From Pyxidicoccus xibeiensis (GTDB lineage Bacteria; Myxococcota; Myxococcia; Myxococcales; Myxococcaceae), in NCBI RefSeq assembly GCF_024198175.1, contig NZ_JAJVKV010000003.1, positions 806,001-870,000 on the forward strand: DNA of 64,000 bases, read 5' to 3'. Within the stretch, counting starts at the first letter, position 1. The number at the start of each line of letters is the position of its first letter. The position numbers were made by a program, and so were the translations under genes. Positions 9,206 through 19,300 of this stretch are shown in pieces. The notes beneath the pieces are model-generated. The model was not told the origin of the DNA. It ran no database searches and saw only the letters and a list, made by a program, of their open reading frames with translations.

Positions 9206-10462
9206 ATGGCTGAACGCATTGCCCTCTTCGCAACCGCCGCTCGCGGCACCGAGGACCTCCTCGCCGACGAGCTGAAGGAGCTCGGCGCGCGCCGCATCCG
9301 CCAGGACCGCGGCGGCGTGCGCTTCATGGCCACGCTCGACGAGGCCCTGATGGTGGCCCTCTGGTCGCGCATCGCCATGCGCGTGCTCTACCCGCTGGGC
9401 GCCTTCGAATCCCACGGCGCGGAGGGCCTCTACGAAGCCGCCGCCAGCATCCCCTGGGAGGAGCACCTCACGCCGGACACCACCTTCGCGGTGGATGCCA
9501 CGCTGAAGGACAGCGAGCACAGCCACTCGGGCTTCGTGGCCCTCAAGGTGAAGGACGCCATCGTCGACCGCATGCGCGACGTGGAGGGCGCCCGGCCGGA
9601 CGTGAGCACCCGAGACCCGGACGTGCGCGTGGTGGCGCACCTGGCGCGCGAGACGCTGTCACTCTCCCTGGACTTGTGCGGCGAGCCCCTGCACCGCCGG
9701 GGCTACCGCGTGCGCCCCACGGAAGCGCCCCTCAAGGAGACGCTGGCCGCGGCCCTGCTGCGCGCCGCCAGCTACACCGGGGAAGAGGCCGTGGTGGACC
9801 CCATGTGCGGCTCCGGCACGCTGCTCATCGAGGCGGGCCTCATCGCCCGGCGGCGGGCCCCGGGCCTCAACCGCGACTTCGCGGTGGAGCGCTGGCCGGG
9901 ACTGGGCACGCGGGCGCGCGAGCTGCTCACCGACATGCGCGCGGATGCACGGCGCAACGAGCGCAAGGTGGAGGTGGCGCTGCTGGGCTTCGACAAGGAC
10001 CCGGAGGCGCTGGAGGCCGCCAGCCGCAACGTGCGGGCGGCGAAGCTGTCGGAGGAAATCCAGCTCGCCGAGGGCGACGCGACGAAGCTCCCGCCGCTGC
10101 CCGAGCGTGGCGGCCTGCTCATCACCAACCCGCCCTACGGAGACCGGATTGGAGGCTCGGGCGGGCAGAAGGGCATGAAGAGCTTCTATTACAAGCTGGG
10201 TGAGTCGCTGCGCGTGCCGGGCTGGCGCGTGTGGGTGCTCTCCGGCAACCCGGCCTTCGAGAGCGCCTTCCATGCGCGCCCCTGGGCGAAGCGGGACATG
10301 TGGAATGGCCCCATCGCCTGCACGCTGCTGGGCTACCGGGCTCCGGGCGGCGGCGGCGAGCCGCGGACCGGGGCAGGCTCAGAAGCGCCGCTCGGTCTGC
10401 CGCACGAGCCGGCCGATGTTGCTCCGGTGCGTCCACAGCATGAGGGCGAAGAGGACGGCTGA
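9206..10462 (+). CDS. THUMP-domain RNA methyltransferase, RlmL-like
   Basis: This 418-residue protein resembles the N-terminal half of E. coli RlmKL, which makes m2G in 23S rRNA. A THUMP region (about 1-160) begins ALFATAARGTEDLLADEL. It is followed by a Rossmann methyltransferase domain with SAM motif I DPMCGSGTLLIEA and the catalytic motif ITNPPYGDRIG. There is no RlmK half. After LLGYRAP, the last 35 or so residues (Gly/Pro-rich) are read through sequence that is also the 3' end of plsY on the other strand, so this tail is probably not part of the fold. A cytoplasmic rRNA methylase is the best call. The exact base is inferred from family only. Confidence 0.88.
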   Translation: MAERIALFATAARGTEDLLADELKELGARRIRQDRGGVRFMATLDEALMVALWSRIAMRVLYPLGAFESHGAEGLYEAAASIPWEEHLTPDTTFAVDATLKDSEHSHSGFVALKVKDAIVDRMRDVEGARPDVSTRDPDVRVVAHLARETLSLSLDLCGEPLHRRGYRVRPTEAPLKETLAAALLRAASYTGEEAVVDPMCGSGTLLIEAGLIARRRAPGLNRDFAVERWPGLGTRARELLTDMRADARRNERKVEVALLGFDKDPEALEAASRNVRAAKLSEEIQLAEGDATKLPPLPERGGLLITNPPYGDRIGGSGGQKGMKSFYYKLGESLRVPGWRVWVLSGNPAFESAFHARPWAKRDMWNGPIACTLLGYRAPGGGGEPRTGAGSEAPLGLPHEPADVAPVRPQHEGEEDG

Positions 10463-10957
10463 GAGGCCGGCGTACTCCGTGGCGCGAGCGGTGAAGGCCG
10501 ACGTGCCCACCGCCGTGGCGCCCGCCGCCAGCGAGCCGAGCGAGCTCACCCGCCACACCGCGAAGATGACGGCATACACGGCGGCCCCGGCCAGCGCCGC
10601 CAGGGGCACCAGCACCACGAGCACGCCAAGTGCCGTCGCCACGCCCTTGCCGCCCTGCAGCCGCAGCCACACCGGGTAGACGTGGCCCAGCACCGCGGAC
10701 AGGCCCACCAGCACGTGCACCACGGGCTGTCCCGGGAGCAGCCGCAGCGCCAGCGCCACCGGCAGCGCGCCCTTGAGGGCGTCCAGCAGCAGCACCACCG
10801 CGCCCAGCTTCTTGCCCGCCACGCGCGTGACGTTGGTGGCGCCGATGTTGCCGCTGCCCTGCTGACGGACGTCCACGCCGCGCAGCCACCGCGTCAGCAA
10901 CACACCGAAGGGGATGGAGCCGGCGAGGTAGCCCAGCACGACGAGCGCGTATGACAC
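10379..10957 (-). CDS. plsY: Glycerol-3-phosphate acyltransferase PlsY
   Basis: The 192-residue integral membrane enzyme transfers an acyl group from acyl-phosphate to glycerol-3-phosphate, the first step of phospholipid synthesis. All three PlsY motifs are seen: GSGNIGATNVTR near the N-terminus, HVYPVWLRLQGGKGVAT in the middle and the later HRSNIGRLVRQTERRF. Several hydrophobic helices surround them. It overlaps the convergent methyltransferase gene by 84 bases. A DUF2752 membrane protein gene is encoded just upstream on the same strand (10-base gap), so the two are likely co-transcribed. Confidence 0.96.
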   Translation of the reverse strand: MSYALVVLGYLAGSIPFGVLLTRWLRGVDVRQQGSGNIGATNVTRVAGKKLGAVVLLLDALKGALPVALALRLLPGQPVVHVLVGLSAVLGHVYPVWLRLQGGKGVATALGVLVVLVPLAALAGAAVYAVIFAVWRVSSLGSLAAGATAVGTSAFTARATEYAGLSAVLFALMLWTHRSNIGRLVRQTERRF

Positions 10958-10967
10958 GAAGGACAGG

Positions 10968-11399
10968 CTACAGCAGCACGTGGGGGAAGCGCGTCTTCAC
11001 CACCACGTAGGCGTAGTTGACGACGATGAGGATGGGCATCGCCACCCGCACCACGTTCCACTCCCGGGGCGACAGGCGGACCTCGGGGATGGGGACGGCG
11101 AAGACCAGGTGCAGCACCATGGCCACCCCCGCCAGGGCGAACAGGATGGCGGCCACCGTCCCCAGCGGGTTGGCCTCCCAGGCACCCACGAAGTTGAGGT
11201 GGGACACCCGGTCCGCCACCCGCGTCAGCCCGCAGCCGAGGCAGGGCCAGCCCGTCTGCTCGCGCAGCACGCAGCCCCAGAAGGGGATGATTCGCGCAAT
11301 CGGGATGTAGCGGGCCACCAGCAGGCCCAGGATGCCGGCCAGCCCGAGGGCATCCACGGTGCCGAAGCGACGATTGCGGGGAGGGACGATGACCTTCAT
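10968..11399 (-). CDS. DUF2752 membrane protein
   Basis: This 143-residue protein has three or four hydrophobic helices and the DUF2752 signature CVLREQTGWPCLGCGLTRV near residue 50. This Cys-rich, Gly-rich motif is found in small membrane proteins of unknown role across many bacteria. It is 10 bases upstream of plsY in the same direction, so a single transcript is likely. A role in membrane lipid or envelope biology is only a guess from that neighbour. Confidence 0.85.
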   Translation of the reverse strand: MKVIVPPRNRRFGTVDALGLAGILGLLVARYIPIARIIPFWGCVLREQTGWPCLGCGLTRVADRVSHLNFVGAWEANPLGTVAAILFALAGVAMVLHLVFAVPIPEVRLSPREWNVVRVAMPILIVVNYAYVVVKTRFPHVLL

Positions 11400-11488
11400 G
11401 CGCGCCTCACCGGCGTTTGGGAGACAGGTGCACTCTAGTACGGGTGCCGGCTTGCCGGGGCAAGGACTTCTGGCTAAGCGTACGGGTC

Positions 11489-12127
11489 ATGAACTCGCTC
11501 CGCACGTCCCTGATGCTGCTGGTCGCTGTTCCCATGCTCGCGCTCGCGGGTGACAAGTCGTCCGGCAAGGCCGCCAAGGCCGAGCCTGACTGTCACCACC
11601 CGCCTGCCCCCCAGGCCGCCAAGGCCGAGGTGCAGCCCGTCCTGGCCTCCGCGCCGGCGGCCACCAAGAAGGACGCGGCCCCTGCTCCGGCCGCGACGAC
11701 GCCCGCTCCGGCGGCGGCGCCCGCCAACGACGGCTGGAAGCTCACGCGGGGCGAGCCCCTCAAGGGCGCTCCGGCGGTGAAGCTCACCGAGGTGCTGGCC
11801 AAGCCCCAGGCGCACGACGGCAAGACGGTGCTGCTCGAGGGCACGGTGCGCAAGGCGTGCGAGGCCAAGGGCTGCTGGATGGAGCTGGCGGCCAGCGGCA
11901 AGGACAAGGGCCCGGGCGTGCGCGTGACGTTCAAGGACTACGGCTTCTTCGTCCCGCTGGACTCGGCCGGCTCGCAGGCGCGGGTGGAGGGCGTGCTGAA
12001 GCTGGCCGAGCTGAGCGACAGCCGCGCGAAGCACTACGAGTCCGAGGGCGCCATCGTCCCGCGCGGCACGGACGGCAAGCCGCGCGAGGTGCAGTTGGTG
12101 GCCACGGGCGTCGAGCTGCGCCGGTAA
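11489..12127 (+). CDS. DUF4920 exported protein
   Basis: This 212-residue protein has an N-terminal signal peptide (MNSLRTSLMLLVAVPMLALA, cleavage likely after ALA). An Ala/Pro/Lys-rich low-complexity linker follows to about residue 85, then a DUF4920 domain in which WKLTRGEPLKG and LLEGTVRKACEAKGCWMEL are recognisable. The two cysteines in that last segment are a hallmark of DUF4920 and may bind a metal or form a disulfide. The periplasmic or envelope location is inferred from the signal. It stops four bases before the next gene, so translation is probably coupled. Confidence 0.85.
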   Translation: MNSLRTSLMLLVAVPMLALAGDKSSGKAAKAEPDCHHPPAPQAAKAEVQPVLASAPAATKKDAAPAPAATTPAPAAAPANDGWKLTRGEPLKGAPAVKLTEVLAKPQAHDGKTVLLEGTVRKACEAKGCWMELAASGKDKGPGVRVTFKDYGFFVPLDSAGSQARVEGVLKLAELSDSRAKHYESEGAIVPRGTDGKPREVQLVATGVELRR

Positions 12128-12131
12128 CTGC

Positions 12132-12740
12132 ATGGCGCGAAGCTTCAGCATGCGGGGCGTGCAGGGCGCGGCGGACCGCGCCGTCCAGCACGCCCGCGCA
12201 TGGTTGCTGCAGACGGAGCCGGGCTCTCGCGTGCACGACGTGCAGGCGGACCCGCGCTTCCAGCACCGGGGCGTGGACCTGCTCTGGGAGCTGCCCTCGG
12301 GAGAGGTGCGCGGCATCGAGGTGAAGGGCGACCGCAACGCCACCCGCCGCCGCTACTTCTTCGAGCTGGTGTCCAACCTGGAGAAGGACACCCCGGGCTG
12401 CTTCCTCTACAGCGGCGCGGACCTGCTCGTGTACGTCTTCCTCTCGCAGGGCGAGCTGCACGTGCTGCCCATGCGGGCCGCGCGCGAGTGGTTCCTCCCC
12501 CGCGCGAAGGAGTACTCGCTCAAGCACGCCTTCACGCAGACGGGCGCCATCCGCTACACGACGGTGGGCGCGGTGGTGCCGGTGCGGGACGTGGCCGAGG
12601 GCGTGCCCGGCGTGCTCCGCGTGCCGCTCAAGCGCACGGCCAGCGCGGGGAAGGACGCGGAGGAGGCGCCTGCGCTGGAGGCCGCCGTCCCGCCTCCCAC
12701 CGCGAAGGAGGAAGGCGGAGGACCCGACGCGCTGGGCTGA
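12132..12740 (+). CDS. PD-(D/E)XK-like nuclease-fold protein, unknown function
   Basis: This 202-residue protein starts four bases after the DUF4920 gene. Residues about 46-66 carry the pattern RGVDLLWELP then RGIEVKGDR: an Asp on the first strand followed by E-x-K on the next, the catalytic core of the PD-(D/E)XK restriction-endonuclease-like superfamily. Downstream, YFFELVSNLEKDTPGCFLY resembles the helix-strand that follows the core. The last 40 residues are a Pro/Ala/Glu-rich tail. I recognise no named family. A DNA- or RNA-cleaving role is an inference from the motif only. Pairing with an exported protein gene is odd for a nuclease. Confidence 0.7.
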   Translation: MARSFSMRGVQGAADRAVQHARAWLLQTEPGSRVHDVQADPRFQHRGVDLLWELPSGEVRGIEVKGDRNATRRRYFFELVSNLEKDTPGCFLYSGADLLVYVFLSQGELHVLPMRAAREWFLPRAKEYSLKHAFTQTGAIRYTTVGAVVPVRDVAEGVPGVLRVPLKRTASAGKDAEEAPALEAAVPPPTAKEEGGGPDALG

Positions 12741-12805
12741 ACGGCGCGCGCCGGGCGGACGTCTCCAGAGCCACGCCTTCGCCCGGCAGGGAGGGCGCTC
12801 GGGCC

Positions 12806-13717
12806 TCAGTGACGGTGGCGGCGGTGGCCCGGGTGGATCTTGTCGTGGGCCGCTTCCAGGCGCTCGGAGATGCGCATCAGGTCCAGCAGCGCGACGCGGT
12901 CGTTCGTGGCCTTGTAGACGTGCTCCAGACGCGGGACGAGGTCCAGCGCGAGGTGCAGGTCACCGCCCTGCTCCGCCTGCTCCAGCAGCGCGCGGGCGGC
13001 CATGCCGGCCTGCTCGTTCGCCTTCACGTGGATGAGGCCATCCACCGCCAGCAGGCGGGCAATGGGCGTGCGAGAGGTGTCCTGGGTGAGCTTCACCAGG
13101 TCGTCCGTGGCGTCGCGCAGCTCGCCGCGGGCCGCGCGGACCATGGCGCGGGAGATGCCCTTGCGGTCCGGCAGGAAGAACTCCTCCACGTCGGCGAAGG
13201 ACTCCGCGTGGGCCACGTGGCCCGAGGACGCCAGCGCCTCGGCGAGGCTGTCGAAGACCTCGGCCTGCTTCTCCGTGAAGGGCGCCAGGGCCTCGCGCAT
13301 GAAGAGCTCCTGCGGGGCGCCGCGCTCATCCAGCGGCATGCGGGCGCGCAGCGCGGTCATCTTCTCGAAGGCCGGCCCCACCGGCGCGTCCGTCTGGCCG
13401 TTGAGCAGTTGCGCCAGCGCCTGCATCAGCCCGCCCAGGGTGTCCGTCAGCTCCATGGGGGCCACGCGGTCCGGCAGCCAGCGGCGCCACAGCTCCACGG
13501 CCGCCGCCACCGCGAAGTCCTTGAAGGGGCCCGTGCCCTTCCACTTCGCCCGCCACTGCTGGGCGATGCCCAGCGGGAAGGACTTCTCCGCCAGCTGGCG
13601 GAAGTCCTCCTCGCTCACGGGAAGCCCATAGTGGCCGAGCGTCCCGAGCAGGGCCTCCGTCGAGTACTCCTTCAGGCCCTTCTGCTGCCACGCCTTGTCC
13701 ACTCGCTGCGTGCTCAC
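12806..13717 (-). CDS. Helical protein of unknown function
   Basis: I do not recognise this 303-residue protein. It starts at GTG 13717 (VSTQRVDKAWQQKGLKEYS). It is predicted soluble and mostly helical, with no signal peptide, no Cys and regular Leu/Ala spacing suggesting a helical-repeat or four-helix arrangement. It ends in a His/Arg-rich tail (HPGHRRHRH) that could bind metal. It lies downstream of the radical SAM gene on the same strand with a gap of about 90 bases. Confidence 0.75.
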   Translation of the reverse strand: MSTQRVDKAWQQKGLKEYSTEALLGTLGHYGLPVSEEDFRQLAEKSFPLGIAQQWRAKWKGTGPFKDFAVAAAVELWRRWLPDRVAPMELTDTLGGLMQALAQLLNGQTDAPVGPAFEKMTALRARMPLDERGAPQELFMREALAPFTEKQAEVFDSLAEALASSGHVAHAESFADVEEFFLPDRKGISRAMVRAARGELRDATDDLVKLTQDTSRTPIARLLAVDGLIHVKANEQAGMAARALLEQAEQGGDLHLALDLVPRLEHVYKATNDRVALLDLMRISERLEAAHDKIHPGHRRHRH

Positions 13718-13809
13718 ACGATTCTCCGCTGCCCTGGACGCCGGCCATCGGCGCCAGCGGCCTTCTAGCGGAAGCGGGGGCGGACGTGCACGCGGTGTCG
13801 CACCCCGCG

Positions 13810-15369
13810 TCAGGCGGCGGACGCCGGAGGGGCGGCCTCCGGGGGAGCCAGCTTGGGGACGGTGGGCCAGAGGACGGGGTTGCGCCGCCCGTCCTCCACC
13901 CTGCGGGCGAGGTAGGGCTCGCAGCCCCGGGCCTCGAAGGCGCGCTTCCAGGCGGCGAAGGTGCCCCCCGCCCGCCAGGCGTCCATGGCCGCCAGTCCGC
14001 CTTCCGGGCCGCACTGGGCCAGCATGTACTCCACCCAGGCCCACCGGGCGGACGTGGGCCGCACCTCGGCGCGGCCCCTGAGGCCCTTTCGCAGGCGCTC
14101 CAGCCGGTTCTCCACCTCGCGGATGCCCAGGAAGGGGGCCCCGTCCAGCGGCGTGTTGCGCTTGGCCACGAAGGGGGCCACGCCGAGCGCCACCGGGAGG
14201 ATGCGGGACAGGTCGGCGGTGAAGCGGATCAGCTCGTCGATGTCGGCGTCCTCTTCCGTCGGCAGCCCCACCACGTTGTAGACCTTGAGCTGCTTCATCC
14301 CGGCCGTGCGGGCAAAGCCGGCGGCCCGGATGATCTGCTCCTCGGAGTGCTTCCGGTCCACCATGTCCCGCAGACGCTGGGAGGGCCCGTCCGCCGCCAC
14401 CGTCAGGTTGGTGGCCCCGCCCCGCCGCAGCTGATCCACCAACTCCTGGGTCAGCCGGTCCGCGCGCAGCGAGGACACCCCCACCTCACGGCCCGAGTCG
14501 ACGATGGTGCGCAGCAGCTCGACGATGCGCGGGTGGTCCGTCACCGCGGCCCCCACCAGGCCCACGCGCCGCGCATGCTCGGGGATGAGCGACAGCACGC
14601 GCTCCGGAGGCACCGTCCGCATGCCGCCGTTGGTGGTGCGCCGCATGACGCAGTAGTGGCAGCCCCGCGAGCAGCCCCGCTCCGGCTCGATGAGGAACAT
14701 CGAGCGCAGCTCGGTGTGCGGGGTGACGATTTGAGAGCGGGCCGGCAGCCGGCCGTCCGTCGCCTTGGCGACGTGGTAGCGGGCACCTCCCCTGCCAGGC
14801 ACCCGGAAGCCGGGGATGCGCGCCAGGTGCGCCAGCGCCGCCTCGCGCTCCATGGTGGAGGCCGTCTCCACCAGCACGTGGATGAGGTCCTCCGCCTCGC
14901 CCTGGACGAGCACGTCCACGAAGGGCTCCAGCGGATCCGGATTGGAGAACGTCAGCGGCCCTCCGGCCACCACCAGCGGGTAGCCGCCCTCGCGGCGCTC
15001 CTCGGCCAGCAGCGGGAAGCCAGCCATCTCCAGGAGGGTGAACAGCCCCGTCAGCTCCAGCTCGTAGGCCACGGAGAAGGCCAGCATGTCGAAGCTGGAG
15101 ACGGGGTTCTGCGACTCCCAGGTGAACAGCGGGGTGCGCGTGCGCTTGAAGGCCTCCACGTCATCCGGGAGGAAGACGCGCTCTGCGGTGGCGCCTGGGT
15201 GCGCATGCACCTCGCGGTAGATGGCCTGGTAGCCGAGCGAGCTCATGCCCACGTGGTAGGGGCTCGGGTAGCAGAGGGCCACACGGAAGGACGCCGCCTT
15301 GTAGAGCGTGCCTTCCTCGTCCGCCAGCAGCGTCCGGACGTGGTCAACGAGTGAGTAACGGCCCTCCAT
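13810..15369 (-). CDS. B12-binding-domain radical SAM protein
   Basis: This protein of about 519 residues has an N-terminal cobalamin-binding-like Rossmann region (FRVALCYPSPYHVGMSSLGYQ, then VVAGGPLTFSNPDPL). It is followed by a radical SAM barrel with the 4Fe-4S motif in ERGCSRGCHYCVMRRT (CxxxCxxC). This arrangement matches the large TIGR03960-like family of uncharacterised B12-dependent radical SAM enzymes. The start at 15369 (MEGRYSLVDH) is preferred because GGAGG lies just upstream, and the longer alternative, ATG 15426, would start inside the terminator hairpin of the preceding operon. Substrate is unknown. It is cytoplasmic. Confidence 0.88.
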   Translation of the reverse strand: MEGRYSLVDHVRTLLADEEGTLYKAASFRVALCYPSPYHVGMSSLGYQAIYREVHAHPGATAERVFLPDDVEAFKRTRTPLFTWESQNPVSSFDMLAFSVAYELELTGLFTLLEMAGFPLLAEERREGGYPLVVAGGPLTFSNPDPLEPFVDVLVQGEAEDLIHVLVETASTMEREAALAHLARIPGFRVPGRGGARYHVAKATDGRLPARSQIVTPHTELRSMFLIEPERGCSRGCHYCVMRRTTNGGMRTVPPERVLSLIPEHARRVGLVGAAVTDHPRIVELLRTIVDSGREVGVSSLRADRLTQELVDQLRRGGATNLTVAADGPSQRLRDMVDRKHSEEQIIRAAGFARTAGMKQLKVYNVVGLPTEEDADIDELIRFTADLSRILPVALGVAPFVAKRNTPLDGAPFLGIREVENRLERLRKGLRGRAEVRPTSARWAWVEYMLAQCGPEGGLAAMDAWRAGGTFAAWKRAFEARGCEPYLARRVEDGRRNPVLWPTVPKLAPPEAAPPASAA

Positions 15370-15402
15370 GCGCCTCCAGTAAGGGTACAGCTCTGTAAAC
15401 AC

Positions 15403-15449
15403 CGCGGCCCCGGTCGCCACTCCCATGAGGGAGGGCTGCCGGGGCCGCG
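15403..15449 (-). terminator. Terminator hairpin of the Oar-like receptor operon
   Basis: A perfect 11-bp arm (core GCGGCCCCGG at 15404-15413, CCGGGGCCGC at 15439-15448) encloses a smaller CTCCC/GGGAG stem. It lies 36 bases beyond the stop of the lipoprotein gene in the direction of transcription and is followed by GTTTACA. It also argues against a longer radical SAM coding region. Confidence 0.65.
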
Positions 15450-15484
15450 ATGAGCCACCCGGAGGTGGCGTGCTCGGCTATGGA

Positions 15485-16279
15485 CTACTCAGCAGCGTCG
15501 ACGAACGACGGAATCGTCTTCGAGGCGACGCAGCACCCGTTGTAGCCGTCGTCGATCTGGCGCTGCGTGAGGCCGCAGTTCGCGATGGGCGCGCACTCGG
15601 CCGCGAAGTCCGGGTTCAGGCCAGAGCCGTTGCCGCAGTTCGTCGCAGGCTCCGTGGTGCCCTGGATGCAGGCAGCCGCCGGCCAGATGGCCCGGATGAC
15701 GTACGTCGAGGTGCAGCCATCACGCGTGTACTTGAGCTCGCCCGTCATCTGCGTGCCCGGCGAGCTGGGAGCCGAGTACACCCGGACGTTGCTGAACTCG
15801 TAGGTGATGGTCGTCGCAGGCACCGCCGGACGAGCCTCGTTCGCGGTCGTGGCCGGGTTGTCCGGCACGGCAGGCACCACGGCGGCGTCCACCGTGGCGA
15901 CCGAGAAGTTGCTACCCGAGCAGAAGTCATCGGCATCGGGCTCCGTCGCCAGCTGGCCGGTGGCCGTCTGACGGGTGGAAGGACCCGAATCCCGAGCACC
16001 CAGACCGGCAAGGCCTGCCGGACGGATGGTGATGATCGGCTCGTTCGGCTTCTCGGGATCGACGAACTTGTAGATACCCAGACGCTCGGCGATGGGCGGA
16101 ACGACGGTGCACGCCGCCCCCGCCGCGGTCCGGGGCTCCGAAACCAGGTCGTACTTCGCGTACCAGTTGCCCGCGTCCTGCACGAAGCAGGGAGCCTCGG
16201 GCTGCTCGAGGTCGCAACCGGCCAGCATGCTGCCGGCGGCGAGGACCACCAGCGTGGTCTTGAGGATGTTCTTGGTCAT
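15485..16279 (-). CDS. Lipoprotein co-transcribed with the Oar-like receptor
   Basis: This 264-residue protein has a lipoprotein signal with LAGC (Cys22 acylated). The mature part has about ten more cysteines, including a closing cluster (NCG, AAECAPIANCG and a CC pair), and no family I recognise. The middle is Ala/Pro/Thr-rich. It begins 36 bases after the receptor stop on the same strand, with no hairpin between, and a strong terminator follows. It is therefore very probably an operon partner of the TonB-dependent receptor. A surface or periplasmic accessory to the receptor is the natural inference, comparable in position to SusD with SusC but with no sequence similarity that I can see. Confidence 0.85.
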   Translation of the reverse strand: MTKNILKTTLVVLAAGSMLAGCDLEQPEAPCFVQDAGNWYAKYDLVSEPRTAAGAACTVVPPIAERLGIYKFVDPEKPNEPIITIRPAGLAGLGARDSGPSTRQTATGQLATEPDADDFCSGSNFSVATVDAAVVPAVPDNPATTANEARPAVPATTITYEFSNVRVYSAPSSPGTQMTGELKYTRDGCTSTYVIRAIWPAAACIQGTTEPATNCGNGSGLNPDFAAECAPIANCGLTQRQIDDGYNGCCVASKTIPSFVDAAE

Positions 16280-16315
16280 TGTGGCTTGAGATCCGATTCT
16301 GTGGATGACCTGGGA

Positions 16316-19300
16316 TTAGAACGTGTAGCGGATACCGAAGCGCACCTGACGCGGCGCCTGGTAGCGGCTCGGGTTCTTGAAGTTCCGGTTCACGTCGCCC
16401 TCGACCGTGCCGAACGGCACGTCCGTGTCGGGCTCCTCGTCGCCGTCGGTGTCGATGCGGCGCTCAGAACCCTCCTGCCAGTCGACGTTGCCCACCGGGT
16501 TGTCGAGCAGGCTCGGCGAACCGTTCGGGATGGGACGCACGTTGAGGACCGTGTAGGTCTGGTCCACCTGGTCCGTGCCCTGGAAGTTGAACAGGTTGAA
16601 GACGTCCAGGGTGAAGGAGACGACGCTGTCCTTGCTGACCCGGTAGTTCACACCGATGTTGGAGTCGATGGTGTTGATCCACGGGGTCCGGCCACCGGCG
16701 CCACGGGGAAGGACGAAGGACTCGTCCGTGCCGTAGGCGTCATGCGCGCCGTAGTAGTTGATGGGCGTACCGGAGTTGCCGCGGTAGCTCACGCCGACGC
16801 TCGCCGACAGCGCGCTCGTCAGGTTGAACTCCTTCGCGCCGAACACCTTGATGGCGTGCGTGCGGTCGAAGGGCAGCAGACCCGTGCGGTTCTCGAGCAG
16901 CTCGATGAGGTCGAAGTCCGAGAGGATGTTCGGGTCGAGCTGCGCCGTCTCCGGGCGGAACAGACCGGGGTAGTTACCGTACAGGCGCGACCAGGTGTAG
17001 CTACCCTGGGCCAGCCACCCGTCCGCGAACGTGCGGTTCAGGTAGACGGTGACGGCGTCGTAGTTACGCTCCGGCGTCGGGAACTCCTTGGCGAAGCCGC
17101 TGCCCGGGTTGCCGAGGAAGTACGAGTTACCACCGTCGCGGCTCATGTCCTCGATGACCGCACCCATGTCACGGTGGGTGTAGCTCGCACCCACGCGGGT
17201 GTTGGCCAGCACCTCGTACTCAGCGCCGACGACCACTTCGTCGGACGACTGGGGCTCGATGTCCGGGTCCACCGGCTCGTTCTCCACCTTGCCACCGGTG
17301 TAGAAGCGGTTCGGGCTGCGGCTGCTCTCCGGGTTCTCGATGACGTTGCGGGTCTCGCGGCACGCGCCTTCCTGGCTCGCGCGGCTCGACGGGTCGCAAC
17401 CGCCCGTCCCCTCGGGGTCACCCGGCTCGGCCAGCACGCGGCGGGCGCTGTAGCGGCGCTCACCCGGGAAGGCGCGGTCCAGGAGGTTGAGCGGCACCTG
17501 CTCGTAGTACCGGGCGAAGTTCACGAAGAACTTGGCGCGGCCGTTGGCGAACGGGTCCACGATGGCGCCCAGGCGGGGCGACCACTGGTTGCCGAGGATG
17601 AGGGCCAGCTCGCCGTCACCGCCGTACATCGCCTGCACGTCGTAGCGCACGCCGAGGTTCAGCGTGACGCGGTTCGCGATGGACCAGGAGTCCTGCACGA
17701 AGCCGCCCACCGTGGTGCTGGTGGACTTCGCCTGCTGGGTCAGCTGGGTGATCGGCGTGTCCGGCCCCGTCTGGTACCCGTAGCGACGGAAGTCCGTCAC
17801 GGCACCGGGGTTGCCGAGGTAGTCCACGCCCTCCTGGTAGAAGACGCCGCCGCCGTAGGCCTTCGTCTGGTCGTACACCAGGAACTCGGTGTCCACGCCA
17901 GCCTTCAGCACGTGGGTGCCGAGCGCGTTCAGCAGGTAGGTGGCCTTCGCGTTGATCTGGTAACGGTCCAGCTTCGCGTCGCTCATGAAGGCCGGGCCGC
18001 CCACCGCGTACCCGGTGACCGGGCAGCGCTGGATGACCTCATCGTCCTCGTCCGTGGCCGGGTCGTTCTCCCGGAAGTACGGGTCGCACACGCCCTCCTG
18101 CCCGGCGGGCAGGGCCTCGAACACCGTGAGGTTGCGCTCGTTCAAGTAGGACATGCGCGAGTAGCCGGCCAGGCCCGTCGTGGAGCCCAGCTTGCTACCG
18201 TCGCCCGGCAGGGTGGACGCCGTCTGGTGGAACCAGCCGAGGTTCGCGTCGACCAGGACCTTCTTGTCCATGAACGCGCCGGCGTACTTCAGGCCGAGCG
18301 ACGTGGTGTTGGCGGTGTTCTCCGTCAGGCCGAAGTCACCAGGACGCGAGGTCAGCGCGCCCGGCAGCAGGCCCGTACGGGGATCCAGGGTCAGCTTGCC
18401 CAGGCCGCCCGTGCTGGACGGGGTGCCGTTCAGCGCGAACGACACGTTGTGGTCCTGGTTGATGAGGTACGTCAGCTTGCCCATGTACTGCAGGGCGCGG
18501 GAGTCCGCGTAGTACTGACGCTCGGAACCGGGGATCAGGTTCGCCTGCGTGAAGCCGGCGTCGTCACGGATCGGGTCGCCGTTCGCATCCAGTTGGAGCG
18601 CGTTGAGCGCGCGGGTGTGCTGGTAGCGGGTGAACGACGGCGCGAAGCCGGCGAAGAACCACAGCTTGTCCTTGAGGATGGGACCGCCGAGCGTGGCGCC
18701 GAAGTCGCCGAGGTTCTGCAGGGCGTTACGGCCGGTGATGACCGTACCCTCCTCGCGGACCAGCTTGCGCTCACCCTCCAGCGTACCCGGCGTCCAGTTG
18801 GCGAACACGGAGCCGTGGAACTCGTTGGAGCCCGACCGGGTCACCGCGTTGATCACGCCGCCCGTGGAGCGACCGAACTCCGGCATGTAGCCGCCGGTGA
18901 TGATGTTCACGTCCTGCACGAACTCGATGCTCAGCGGGCTGGCGTTGACGCCATACGCCGGGTCGTTCGTGGACAGGCCGTCCACCACGTAGCCGTTCTC
19001 AGGAGACGTCGCGCCGTTGATGGACACGCCGTACTGGTCGTTCTGGGCGCCAGGCGCCAGCTCGGCCAGGGACTCGAAGGAGCGGGCAGCGCCGCCCTTT
19101 CCGCCCGGACGCGCGACGGCGATGCGCTTGATGAACTCCTGATCCACGTTGACGCCCGTGGTCGTGGAGCCGACGTCGATGGTCGGCGGGGCGCCGACGA
19201 TCTCCACCACCTCACCGAGGGACTCCGGCAGGAGCTCCACGTTGACGCGGATGGTGCGGTTCAGACGCAGCTGCACGTCCGAACGGGCGTACGGCTTGAA

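Noticed and set aside
13718..14044. Upstream extension of the 303-residue helical protein
   Set aside because: The extended frame is Arg/Pro/Gly-rich and overlaps the radical SAM coding region. The helical chain begins at GTG 13717.
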